In this document: positions 44,533-52,447 of the stretch, one piece after another
How the letters are laid out: each line of letters opens with the position of its first letter
Numbering within the stretch: position 1 is the stretch's first letter
Assembly: GCA_016124315.1 (NCBI GenBank)
Contig: WGNW01000024.1
Location: forward strand, 54,249 to 118,248
Direction: 5' to 3'
Source: Alphaproteobacteria bacterium
GTDB taxonomy: Bacteria; Pseudomonadota; Alphaproteobacteria; SMXS01
DNA: 64,000 nt
Position numbers and translations under genes: made by a program
Notes under the pieces: model-generated
Told to the model about the DNA's origin: nothing
Databases searched by the model: none
The model's input: only the letters and a program-made list of their open reading frames with translations

Positions 44533-45333
44533 TCAACCCCGCCGGCGGAAGGTGAGCTGGTTGGCCAGCACCACCATGGCAGTGACGGCGACGATGAAGA
44601 CGGTGGCCAGCGCGTTGATCTGCGGGCTGATTCCGAGCCTGACGCTGGAGAACACCTCCATCGGCAGCGTGGTTGCGCCCGGACCCGAGGTGAAGCTCGC
44701 GACCACCAGGTCGTCGAACGACAGGGTGAACGCCAGCAGCCAGCCGGCCAGCATGGCCGGCCAGATCAGCGGAATGGTGATCACCGCCACGACCTTCCAG
44801 GGCGGCGCGCCCAGGTCGAGCGCCGCCTCCTCGAGGCTGAGATCGAGCTGGCTGAGTCGCGACTGGACGACGACGGTCACATAGGCCGTTGCGAAGGTGG
44901 CGTGGGCGATGACGATGGTGGTCATCCCGCGCCCCGCCGGCCAGCCCAGCACGCCCTCCATGGCGACGAACAGCAGCAGCAGCGACAGGCCGGTGATCAC
45001 GTCGGGCATCACCAGCGGCGCCATGGTCATGCCGGCGAACAGGGTACGCCCGCGGAAACTGCCGAACCGCACCAATGCGAAGGCCGAAAGGGTGCCGATG
45101 ACCACCGACAGGGTGGCGGTCATCAGTGCGACCCGCACGCTCAGCCACGCGGCACCGAGCAGCTGGTGGTTCTGCAGCAGCGCGCCGTACCACCTGGTCG
45201 AGAATCCGCTCCACACCGTGACAAGGCGCGACTCGTTGAAGGAGTAGACCACCAGCGAGACGATCGGGCTGTAGAGGAACAGATAGCCCAGGACCAGGAG
45301 GGAGAGGGCGAACCAGGGTTTGCGGCCGGTCAT
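44533..45333 (-). CDS. potI: Putrescine ABC transporter permease
   Basis: A 266-aa inner-membrane permease with six TM helices. TM1 is LSLLVLGYLFLYSPIVSLVVYSF; EEAALDLGAPPWKVVAVITIPLIWPAM (about 165-190) is the EAA loop that contacts the ATPase. It pairs with PotH to form the channel. It is the last gene of the minus-strand potFGHI operon; its ATG (45331-45333) overlaps the potH stop by ATGA. The track's 309-aa version starts inside potH. The putrescine assignment follows from the PotF-like binding protein and the gene order. Confidence 0.93.
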   Translation of the reverse strand: MTGRKPWFALSLLVLGYLFLYSPIVSLVVYSFNESRLVTVWSGFSTRWYGALLQNHQLLGAAWLSVRVALMTATLSVVIGTLSAFALVRFGSFRGRTLFAGMTMAPLVMPDVITGLSLLLLFVAMEGVLGWPAGRGMTTIVIAHATFATAYVTVVVQSRLSQLDLSLEEAALDLGAPPWKVVAVITIPLIWPAMLAGWLLAFTLSFDDLVVASFTSGPGATTLPMEVFSSVRLGISPQINALATVFIVAVTAMVVLANQLTFRRRG

Positions 45334-46268
45334 CGCCGTTCCCTCAGGCTGCGCGCGCCGTACCGGTCGAACAGCATGACCGGCACCACCAGCAGCACCA
45401 GCATGGCGACCGCGACGGCCGAGGCGACCGGCCAGTCCCGGTTGGCGAAGAAGTCGGACCACAGCACCCGGCCGATCATCGGCGTGCCGAGGCCGCCCAG
45501 CAGCTCGGGGATGACGAACTCGCCCACGGCGGGAATGAACACCAGCAGCGAGCCGGCGATCACCCCGCGCATGGAAAGCGGCAGCGTAACGCGCAGGAAC
45601 GCCTTCCAGGGCCGCGCGCCCAGGTCGCCGGCGGCTTCCAGCAGGCTGGGGTCGAGGCGATCAAGCGCGGCATAGATCGGCAGTACCATGAACGGCAGGT
45701 AGGAGTAGACGATGCCGATATAGACGGCCCAGGCGGTGTGCATGATGGCCAGCGGCTGGTCGATCACCCCCAGCCCCAGCAGCAGGTTGTTCACCAGCCC
45801 GTTGTCCTTGAGGAAGCCGATCATCGCGTAGACGCGGATCAGGAACGAGGTCCAGAACGGAATGACGATCAGCATCAGCAGCAGGTAGCGCCAGCGCGCC
45901 GCCGAGCGGGCGATGCCGTAGGCCATGCCGTAGCCCAGCAGCAGGCAGACCGCGGTGGAGACGGCGGCGACCTTGATCGAGTTGAGATAGGCTACGACGT
46001 AGAGGTCGTCCTGCAGTAGCTGCTGGAAGTTGGCGAGCGACAGCCGGATCTGGAGGGTGGCGTCGTCCACCCATTCGACGAGCGGCGAATAGGGCGGAAT
46101 GGCGAGCAGGCTTTCCGAGAAGCTGATCTTGAGCACGATCAGCAGCGGCAGGGCGAAGAACAGCAGCAGCCAGCCATAGGGAATGAGCAGCGCCACGGTG
46201 CGGCCGAGGCCGGCGGGACGGCACAGCCGGTCGCGAAATCCGTCCAGCGGCTTTCGGGGCGAGGTCAT
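45330..46268 (-). CDS. potH: Putrescine ABC transporter permease
   Basis: A 312-aa partner permease with six TM helices and a longer N terminus (LIPYGWLLLFFALPLLIVLKISFSES as TM1). EAAGDLGARPWKAFLRVTLPLSMRGV (about 210) is the EAA loop. YSYLPFMVLPIYAALDRLDPSL matches PotH-type permeases. Its ATG overlaps the potG stop by ATGA, and its stop overlaps potI. Together with PotG and PotF it imports polyamine from the periplasm at the cost of ATP. Confidence 0.94.
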   Translation of the reverse strand: MTSPRKPLDGFRDRLCRPAGLGRTVALLIPYGWLLLFFALPLLIVLKISFSESLLAIPPYSPLVEWVDDATLQIRLSLANFQQLLQDDLYVVAYLNSIKVAAVSTAVCLLLGYGMAYGIARSAARWRYLLLMLIVIPFWTSFLIRVYAMIGFLKDNGLVNNLLLGLGVIDQPLAIMHTAWAVYIGIVYSYLPFMVLPIYAALDRLDPSLLEAAGDLGARPWKAFLRVTLPLSMRGVIAGSLLVFIPAVGEFVIPELLGGLGTPMIGRVLWSDFFANRDWPVASAVAVAMLVLLVVPVMLFDRYGARSLRERR

Positions 46269-47404
46269 GCGAGCAGCGGCACGCCGTTGGCCGGGTGCCA
46301 GTGGAACCGCACCCGGTCGTCCCAGCCGATCGGCGTTTCGGCCGTGTGCATCAGGTTGGCGCGCGCCAGCTGGATGCGTTTCCCCGAGGGCAGCTCCAGG
46401 TGATAGACCGACATGCCGCCGAGATAGGCAATCTCGCGGACGATGCCTTCGCCCGTGTTGAAGCCGGGGTCGGGCGCCTCGGGCGCCAGCACCTGGATCT
46501 TCTCGGGCCGCACCATGACGGTGACCGGGGCGCCCGCCGCCGCGCCGCCGCCCTCCACGACGATGTCGCCGACGTCGGCCGAGCTGATCCGCGTGCTGCC
46601 GGTGCCGGTGGCGTCGACCACGCCGTCGAACAGGTTGGCGTCGCCGATGAAGTCGGCCACGAAGCGGGAAATCGGGTATTCGTAGATCTCGTGCGGCGTG
46701 CCCACCTGTTCGACCATGCCGGCGTTCATCACGCAGATGCGGCTGGCCATGGTCATGGCCTCTTCCTGGTCGTGGGTCACCACGACGAAGGTGGTTTCCA
46801 GCTTTTCCTGGATGTTGACCAGCTCGAACTGGGTCTGCTCGCGCAGCTTGCGGTCGAGGGCGCCCAGCGGCTCGTCGAGCAACACCAGCTTGGGCCGCTT
46901 GGCCAGCGACCGGGCCAGCGCCACCCGTTGCCGCTGTCCGCCGGAAAGCTGGTCCGGCTTTCGCCGTGCGAGGCCGCCGATCTGCACCAGGTCGAGCATC
47001 TGCCTCACCCGATCCGCCACCTCGCGGCGGGGCAGGCGTTCCTGCTGCAGCCCGAAGGCGACGTTCTGCGCCACGGTCATGTGGGGGAACAGGGCATAGG
47101 ACTGGAACATCATGTTGACCGGCCGCCGGTGGGGCGGGATTCCCGCCATGTCGACGCCGTCGATGTATATCTTTCCGCTGCTCGGTTCCTCGAAGCCGGC
47201 CAGCATGCGCAGCAGCGTCGTCTTGCCGCAGCCCGAGGCGCCCAGCAGGGCGAAGAACTCGCCGCGGAAGATATCGAGATCGACGCCGGTCACCGCCGCC
47301 ACGTCGCCGAAGCTCTTGGAGAGGCCCTCGATGCGCACATAGGGACGCGCCGAAGGGTCGGTCCAGGGCTTGTCCTGCAGCCCCGATGCCACGCCGATGG
47401 CCAT
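46265..47404 (-). CDS. potG: Putrescine ABC transporter ATP-binding protein
   Basis: A 379-aa MalK-type ATPase. Walker A GASGCGKTTLL (about 55), signature LSGGQRQRVALARSLA, Walker B LVLLDEPLGALD and the H-loop FVVVTHDQEEAMT are intact. The C-terminal 130 residues are a TOBE domain (VMVRPEKIQV). The 30 residues before RIEGLSKSFGDV are an extension usual in PotG. The start is ATG 47404, 21 bp after the potF stop. It is coupled to potH by a 4-bp overlap. Confidence 0.95.
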   Translation of the reverse strand: MAIGVASGLQDKPWTDPSARPYVRIEGLSKSFGDVAAVTGVDLDIFRGEFFALLGASGCGKTTLLRMLAGFEEPSSGKIYIDGVDMAGIPPHRRPVNMMFQSYALFPHMTVAQNVAFGLQQERLPRREVADRVRQMLDLVQIGGLARRKPDQLSGGQRQRVALARSLAKRPKLVLLDEPLGALDRKLREQTQFELVNIQEKLETTFVVVTHDQEEAMTMASRICVMNAGMVEQVGTPHEIYEYPISRFVADFIGDANLFDGVVDATGTGSTRISSADVGDIVVEGGGAAAGAPVTVMVRPEKIQVLAPEAPDPGFNTGEGIVREIAYLGGMSVYHLELPSGKRIQLARANLMHTAETPIGWDDRVRFHWHPANGVPLLA

Positions 47405-47425
47405 GCGCCGCTTCCCCCGCCCGCG

Positions 47426-48520
47426 CTATTTCACGTCGTGTTTGAAGCCTTCCCAGGCCCGGGTGCGGGCTTTTTCGTAGGAACGCGGGGCCGGCGGCAC
47501 CGAAAAGCCCTTCTCGCGCACCGCTTCCGACGGATAGATGGCCGGGTCGTGCTTGATGGCGTCGTCGATCATCGGATCGGAGGCGGGCACGGCGTTGGCG
47601 TAGCCGGTGGTGTTGGTGATCGCCGCGACCACGTCAGGCCGCATCATGTAGTCGATGAACAGATGGGCGTTGCCGGGGTGCGGCGCGTCGGCGGGGATCG
47701 CCATGACGTCGATGTTGAAGGGCGCCCCCTCCTTCGGGATCAGCACGGCGATCTTGACGCCGTTGCCCGCTTCCTTCGCCCGCTCGCGGGCCTGGATCAG
47801 GTCGCCGCCATAGCCGTGCGCCACGCAGATGTCGCCGTTCGCCAGGTCGTTGATGTAGGACGACGAGTGGATGTACTTCAGGTTCGGCCGGATCTTCCGC
47901 AGCTCGGCGACGGCGGCGTCCAGGTCGGCCTTGTTCTGGCTCGTCGGGTCACGGCCCATATAGGCGAGCATGGCGGGGATGACCTCGGTCGGGTCGTCGA
48001 TCAGCGTCACGCCGCAGGCCTTGAGCTTGGCGGTGATCGCCGGATCGAACAGCAGCGCCCAGCTCGGCTCGGGCACCTTGCCCAGAATCTTCTTCACCTT
48101 GTCCACGTTGATGCCGATCGCCGTCGGCGCCCACATATAGGGCACCGAATAGGCGTTGCCCGGGTCGTTCTTGGCCATGGTCTTGAGGATGCTCTTGGAC
48201 AGGCCCGGATAGTTCTTGAGTCGGGACTTGTCGAGCTTCTGGTAGATGCCGGCCTTGATCTCCTCCGCCAGGAACGGCGTCAGCGAGGGAAACACCACGT
48301 CGTAGCCGGAGCGCCCCGCCAGCAGCTTGGCTTCCAGCATCTGGTTGGAGTCGTACACGTCATAGCGGACCTTGATCCCCGTCGCCTTCTCGAACTTGGC
48401 GAGCGTGTCCGGGGCGATGTAGTCCGACCAGTTATAGACGTTGAGGACCTTTTCCTCGGCGCCCGCGGGCTGCGTGAAGCCCCATGCGACAAGGAACACC
48501 AGGGCAAACCACTTCCGCAT
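47426..48520 (-). CDS. potF: Putrescine-binding periplasmic protein
   Basis: A 364-aa exported solute-binding protein. The signal peptide is about residues 1-21 (WFALVFLVAWGFTQPAGA). LNVYNWSDYIAPDTLAKFEKATGIKV and DSNQMLEAKLLAGRSGYDVVFPS are nearly identical to PotF in pattern, and NWSDYI holds ligand-contact Trp and Asp residues. Putrescine is therefore favoured over spermidine, though binding preference can vary. ATG 48520 follows GGAGAGCC; the track's 48625 start lies before the signal peptide. It is the first gene of the operon. Confidence 0.93.
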   Translation of the reverse strand: MRKWFALVFLVAWGFTQPAGAEEKVLNVYNWSDYIAPDTLAKFEKATGIKVRYDVYDSNQMLEAKLLAGRSGYDVVFPSLTPFLAEEIKAGIYQKLDKSRLKNYPGLSKSILKTMAKNDPGNAYSVPYMWAPTAIGINVDKVKKILGKVPEPSWALLFDPAITAKLKACGVTLIDDPTEVIPAMLAYMGRDPTSQNKADLDAAVAELRKIRPNLKYIHSSSYINDLANGDICVAHGYGGDLIQARERAKEAGNGVKIAVLIPKEGAPFNIDVMAIPADAPHPGNAHLFIDYMMRPDVVAAITNTTGYANAVPASDPMIDDAIKHDPAIYPSEAVREKGFSVPPAPRSYEKARTRAWEGFKHDVK

Positions 48521-48545
48521 CAGGCTCTCCGCGCGTCGAAATCGA

Positions 48546-48572
48546 GAGGGCCGCGGACGACCGCCGGCCCTC
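48546..48572. terminator. Strong hairpin between carbonic anhydrase and potF
   Basis: GAGGGCC/GGCCCTC plus inner GCGG/CCGC around an ACGA loop makes an 11-bp stem with one bulged base. On the minus strand it lies about 110 bp after the carbonic anhydrase gene and about 26 bp before the potF start, in the likely potF leader. It lacks a clear U-run, so it could be a weak terminator for the upstream pair or a regulatory leader hairpin. Confidence 0.4.
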
Positions 48573-48678
48573 GGAACATGCTGCCGTTCCGCTCGGACAG
48601 GCATCGTCAAAAACAGTGCAAACATCGAACGGTACAGTCAAATGGATGTGACGCGCCGATGTCGATTGGCGGGTGGGC

Positions 48679-49317
48679 TCAGAAGGGAAGCGGACCGAAC
48701 CTTCCGGCTTCCGGATCGTAGGCGAGCAGGTCGCCGGTATGGATGTCGAAATACCATCCATGGATGAACAGCTCGCCCTCGGCCATGCGTTGGCTGACGA
48801 ACGGGAAGGTCGCCAGATTCTCCAGCGAATGCACGATCGAGCGTTGTTCCAGCAGCCGCTGCTGCTCGGATGCCGGCCGCGAGCCGGCCTCGTCGATGAC
48901 GGCGTCGCGCAGCGGCCCGATGGAGGACACCCAGGGGCCGATGAATTCGGTCGCGGTCCCGAATTCGCCGGCCAGGGCGGCGGCGATGCCGCCGCATTCC
49001 GCATGGCCCATCACCACCACGTGGTTGACGCCCAGATTGTTCACCGCGAATTCAAGGGCGGCGCTGGTGCCATGGCGATGGCTGTCCGGCTCGTAGGGCG
49101 GGATCAGGTTGGCGATGTTGCGGACGATGAACAGGTCGCCGGGCTCCGAGTCCAGGATGATCGCCGGCTCGACCCGCGAATCGCAGCAGGCGACCAGCAT
49201 GACCTTGGGTTCCTGGCCGCTCCGCAGCTCGTGGAACAGCCGCTGGTGCTCTTCGAAATAGTTCTGTCGAAAGGTGCGGTAGCCCTGGGCGAACCGCCGG
49301 ATCCACTGCATCGGCAT
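48679..49317 (-). CDS. Beta-class carbonic anhydrase
   Basis: A 212-aa zinc enzyme interconverting CO2 and bicarbonate. Zn ligands are Cys in ACCDSRVEP (about 45), and His and Cys in MGHAECGGI (about 105); the Asp-Arg dyad in CDSRV is intact. IVRNIANLIPPYEPD is also typical. No signal peptide is seen, so it is cytoplasmic, supplying bicarbonate for carboxylases. It starts 7 bp after the MaoC gene, so both are expected on one mRNA. Confidence 0.95.
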   Translation of the reverse strand: MPMQWIRRFAQGYRTFRQNYFEEHQRLFHELRSGQEPKVMLVACCDSRVEPAIILDSEPGDLFIVRNIANLIPPYEPDSHRHGTSAALEFAVNNLGVNHVVVMGHAECGGIAAALAGEFGTATEFIGPWVSSIGPLRDAVIDEAGSRPASEQQRLLEQRSIVHSLENLATFPFVSQRMAEGELFIHGWYFDIHTGDLLAYDPEAGRFGPLPF

Positions 49318-49324
49318 GGGCGGC

Positions 49325-49813
49325 TCAGTCCTTCGACAGCGAATAGCCTTCGCCGGGGTACATCAGCCCCAGCGTTTCGGCCACCAGCGCCGGCCGGTCC
49401 TGTCCCTCGACCTCGATGGTGATTTCGTAGGTCATCTGCTTCGAGCCGTCCGGCCGCTGCTGCACGTTCTTCAGCGTCTGGTGCGCGCGCACCCGCGATC
49501 CCACCTTCACCATGTTGGTGAAACGGACCTTGTTGCTGCCGTAGTTGATGCCGTGGCCGACGCCCTCCACCTTCAGGATCTCGGACATCAGGGTCGGGAG
49601 CAGCGACAGGGTCAGGTAGCCGTGGGCGATGGTGCCGCCGGCGGGAAACTCCTTCTCGGCTCGCTCCGGATCGACGTGAATCCACTGGAAGTCGCCCGTC
49701 GCCTCGGCAAATTTGTCGACCCGCGCCTGGTCTACGGTCATCCAGCCCGAGGTGCCCAGTTTCTGTCCGACCAGCGAGTCGATCTTGTCGAAATGCGTCG
49801 TCACCTGCGCCAT
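49325..49813 (-). CDS. MaoC family (R)-specific enoyl-CoA hydratase-like protein
   Basis: A 162-aa hot-dog-fold protein. The hydratase-2 motif is ATGDFQWIHVDPERA (Asp-x4-His about 40-45) followed by GGTIAHGYLTLSLLP, as in Nodulin/MaoC-type dehydratases. It likely hydrates an enoyl-CoA; whether this feeds fatty acid oxidation, polyhydroxyalkanoate or a side pathway is unknown. It is the first gene of a two-gene unit with carbonic anhydrase and divergent from the HExxH lipoprotein. Confidence 0.92.
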   Translation of the reverse strand: MAQVTTHFDKIDSLVGQKLGTSGWMTVDQARVDKFAEATGDFQWIHVDPERAEKEFPAGGTIAHGYLTLSLLPTLMSEILKVEGVGHGINYGSNKVRFTNMVKVGSRVRAHQTLKNVQQRPDGSKQMTYEITIEVEGQDRPALVAETLGLMYPGEGYSLSKD

Positions 49814-49896
49814 GATCCCATTCCCTTTCCTGCGTGGTCCCTTGCCGGGCAGAGCCTAGCCACACATTTCTAGCCGGGTAAAGGGGATAAGACCGG

Positions 49897-51513
49897 ATGA
49901 AGACGCAAGGCATCGCAGGGTGGGCGAGAGCCGCCGCGGGCGCGGTGTTGCTCGCGCTCGCGGGTTGCGCGTCGACGCCGAACGTCGAGAAGGTCGCCGC
50001 CGATACCTGGACCGAGGCGCGAACGCCAAACTTCGTCGTGATCACCAACGCCGGCCCGGTCCGCGCCCGCTATCTGGCCGAGAACCTGGAGGATTTCCGC
50101 CGGCTGGTGATCGAGGCCACCAATCTGGACATCCAGTCCAACCCCATGCCGTTCCACATCGTCGCCCTCTCGACCGGTGGCCAGTTCCGGGCGCTGGTCG
50201 ACGCCCAGCAGATTTTCGGCGCCTTCCAGCAGAGCTACCGAGGCGGGCTCGCGGTGGTCAACCTGACCGCCCGCGCGCCCGACGGCACCGACTCCCTCGA
50301 GATCATCCGGACACCCTATGGGCCGATCTACCGCGCCAAGCAGAACAGCCGCGCTGTGGGCATGGACGGCGTGTTCCACGAATACGTCCACTACCTCCTC
50401 GAGATCGACAAGCGGCGCCGCTATCCGCTGTGGTTCCACGAGGGCTACGCGGAATATCTCTCGACGCTGCAGATCGGCGACGACGGCCGGTACCGCGTCG
50501 GCGAGCCGCCGATGCACCGGGTGCTCGCCCTCCAGACCGCCCGCTGGATTCCGCTCGGCGCGCTGCTCAACGCCCGGAGCTACGACACCGGCTACGAGAA
50601 CGGCGACTTCAACGCCGAGGCCTGGCTGGTCGTCCACTACATGATGGACGACCCCGACCGGCGGCAGAAGCTCTACGCCTTCCTGGACCGGCTCGACCGC
50701 CCCACCATCGACGCGGTGCCGGTGTTCGAGGACGTGTTCGGCCGGTCGGTGGACGAGGTGACCAGGGCGCTCCGCCAGTACCAGCGGATCGGACACTTCG
50801 ACACTACCACCTTCGACCGGTCGCCAGCGCCGCTTCCCCGAGCCACGCTTCGGACGCTGGCACCGGCCGAGGCCGACGAGGAACTGGCCTTCACCCTGCT
50901 GCACTTCTCCCGGGCGCGGGACCGGGGCGAGGTGCTGCTGAAGCAGGCGCTGGCGCTCGATCCCGACAATCTCAAGGCGCGGGCGTTGCTGGCCGCCGTC
51001 GCCATCACCGACGACCGGCCCGGCGACGCCGGCGCCATCCTCGACGCCGCCGGCAGCAAGCTGGACGAGAGCCCCGACCTGCTGGTGATGAAGGCCGAGC
51101 TGGTGCTGCGGCGCGCCATCCGGCAGGTGGCGGACAGCGACAGCCGCGGGCCGGCCACCGCGGCCGAGGCCGCCGGGCTCTACCGGAAGGCGCTCGGACT
51201 CGATCCGGACCAGGCCCAGGCGATGCTGGGCCTCGCCCGTTGTGCCCTGATCACCCCGGGCCGGCCGCCGGATTCGGTGCTGGATGCGATCGACCACGCC
51301 CAGGCCCTGCTGCCTACCAACACCGACATCGCGCTGATCAAGGCCCACGTGCTGCTCAAGCGGGGCCAGATCGAGGCGGCGGCCGAGACCTACGAGCGGG
51401 TCATCGCCTGGGCGCGGCAGCCCGAGATCGCCCGCCAGGCCCGCGAGCGGCTGGCGGCGATCAACGGCGCGCCGCTACCGCTCCCGGAGCAGCCCCTGTA
51501 CCAGCTCCCGTAG
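49897..51513 (+). CDS. Lipoprotein with HExxH metallopeptidase-like and TPR domains
   Basis: A 538-aa probable lipoprotein (GAVLLALAGCAST, Cys about 24). The first 330 residues contain FHEYVHYLL (HExxH, zinc ligands) and WFHEGYAEYLS (downstream Glu ligand), the gluzincin pattern of the DUF1570/peptidase MA-like group. The second half (about 330-520) has degenerate TPR units ending in AAAETYERVIAWARQPEIARQARERLAAI. It may be an envelope protease or a binding protein that has kept the motif. The Zn-ligand set looks complete. Its last 39 bp overlap the convergent UDG-superfamily gene. Confidence 0.78.
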   Translation: MKTQGIAGWARAAAGAVLLALAGCASTPNVEKVAADTWTEARTPNFVVITNAGPVRARYLAENLEDFRRLVIEATNLDIQSNPMPFHIVALSTGGQFRALVDAQQIFGAFQQSYRGGLAVVNLTARAPDGTDSLEIIRTPYGPIYRAKQNSRAVGMDGVFHEYVHYLLEIDKRRRYPLWFHEGYAEYLSTLQIGDDGRYRVGEPPMHRVLALQTARWIPLGALLNARSYDTGYENGDFNAEAWLVVHYMMDDPDRRQKLYAFLDRLDRPTIDAVPVFEDVFGRSVDEVTRALRQYQRIGHFDTTTFDRSPAPLPRATLRTLAPAEADEELAFTLLHFSRARDRGEVLLKQALALDPDNLKARALLAAVAITDDRPGDAGAILDAAGSKLDESPDLLVMKAELVLRRAIRQVADSDSRGPATAAEAAGLYRKALGLDPDQAQAMLGLARCALITPGRPPDSVLDAIDHAQALLPTNTDIALIKAHVLLKRGQIEAAAETYERVIAWARQPEIARQARERLAAINGAPLPLPEQPLYQLP

Positions 51514-52068
51514 CACCGGCAGCGCCTCGGCCTCGAACCAGGGATTGCGCCGCAGCCACGCCGTGTTCCGCCAGCTCGGATGCGGCATGGGAAAATAGCC
51601 CGGCAGGTACTCCCGCCAGCGGGCCACGGTCTGCGTCATGGTGGCGGCGCGGCGGCGGCCCAGGTAGAAGGCCTGGGCGTAGCCGCCGATCAGCAGGGTC
51701 AGCTCGACCCGGGGCAGATGCGCCAGCAGGCGCGGATGCCAGAGCGGCGCGCATTCCGGGCGGGGCGGCCGGTCGCCGCCGCTCGCGTCGACGCCGGGAT
51801 AACAGAATCCGGTGGGTATGATGGCGATGCGGCGCTCGTCGTAGAAGGTCTCCCGGTCCAGCCCCAGCCAGTCCCGCAGCCGGTCGCCGCTGCGGTCGTT
51901 CCAGGGGATGCCCGTCTCGTGCACCCGGGTGCCGGGCGCCTGGCCGACGATCATGATTCGCGCGCTGTCGGCCGCGCGCAGCGTCGGGCGCGGGCCCAGC
52001 GGCAGCTGCGCCTCGCAAACGCGGCAGGCCCGCACCTCCGCCAGCAGGGTCTCCAGGTCTTCGGGCAT
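51475..52068 (-). CDS. Uracil-DNA glycosylase superfamily protein with four-Cys set
   Basis: A 197-aa protein of the UDG superfamily (COG1573-like). Motif 1 is VGQAPGTRVHETGIPWNDRSGDRLRDWL and motif 3 MPHPSWRNTAWL. Cys in RACRVC, TGFCYPG and RPECAPLW are spaced like the [4Fe-4S] ligands of family-4 UDGs. Uracil excision has not been established by me for this subgroup, so the substrate is open. ATG 52068 is used (the track start 52308 adds an Arg-rich N terminus). Convergent overlap of 39 bp with the lipoprotein gene. The gap 52069-52289 shows nothing else. Confidence 0.83.
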   Translation of the reverse strand: MPEDLETLLAEVRACRVCEAQLPLGPRPTLRAADSARIMIVGQAPGTRVHETGIPWNDRSGDRLRDWLGLDRETFYDERRIAIIPTGFCYPGVDASGGDRPPRPECAPLWHPRLLAHLPRVELTLLIGGYAQAFYLGRRRAATMTQTVARWREYLPGYFPMPHPSWRNTAWLRRNPWFEAEALPVLRELVQGLLRER

Positions 52069-52289
52069 GGGGCTTTGTTCCACGGATCCTTGGCGAACGC
52101 AAAACGATCTCTCCGGTTCGGCAGCTGAGCGGAGGCAGCGGCCTGGAGCGAAGGAGGAAGCGGTGTCGCAGCCTGGAACGCGGCGCCCTCCGACACGCAT
52201 AACCTGCCAGCCACCGGTCGCAGGCGACGATCTCGGCGGCGCTCCGGTATGTAACAATTGGGCCTCGCCGCTCCCGGCTGCGGATTGGG

Positions 52290-52318
52290 TTGATCCGGAA
52301 AAAACCATCGCCTATATT
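52290..52318 (+). promoter_or_regulatory. Sigma-70 promoter of the cysI operon
   Basis: TTGATC (52290-52295), a 17-nt spacer, and TATATT (52313-52318, 5/6) lie in the AT-rich part of the gap. The start would be near 52325, giving a leader of about 109 nt. Confidence 0.65.
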
Positions 52319-52366
52319 GTGAAATATATTTAATAACACTCGTTCACTGTTAAATGAGGCTTGCGC

Positions 52367-52447
52367 ATGGCGGGCTCGGCGGGTAAACAGGCGCCGGCCC
52401 ACAGTGGGGCTTCGAGCGCTCTGGAGCGGCGACATGTACCAATATGA
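52367..52447 (+). CDS. Possible 26-codon leader ORF overlapping cysI start
   Basis: ATG 52367 with GAGG 7-8 nt upstream opens a 26-residue frame (MAGSAGKQAPAHSG, then ALERRHVPI) that ends at 52447, 14 bp inside cysI in another frame. It could couple translation to cysI or be chance in a GC-rich leader. No Cys or Met run that would suggest amino-acid attenuation is present. Confidence 0.22.
   Translation: MAGSAGKQAPAHSGASSALERRHVPI

Noticed and set aside
48521-48678. Sigma-54 promoter in front of potF
   Set aside because: TTTGCAC and TTGACG fragments do not match the -24/-12 consensus in sequence or spacing.
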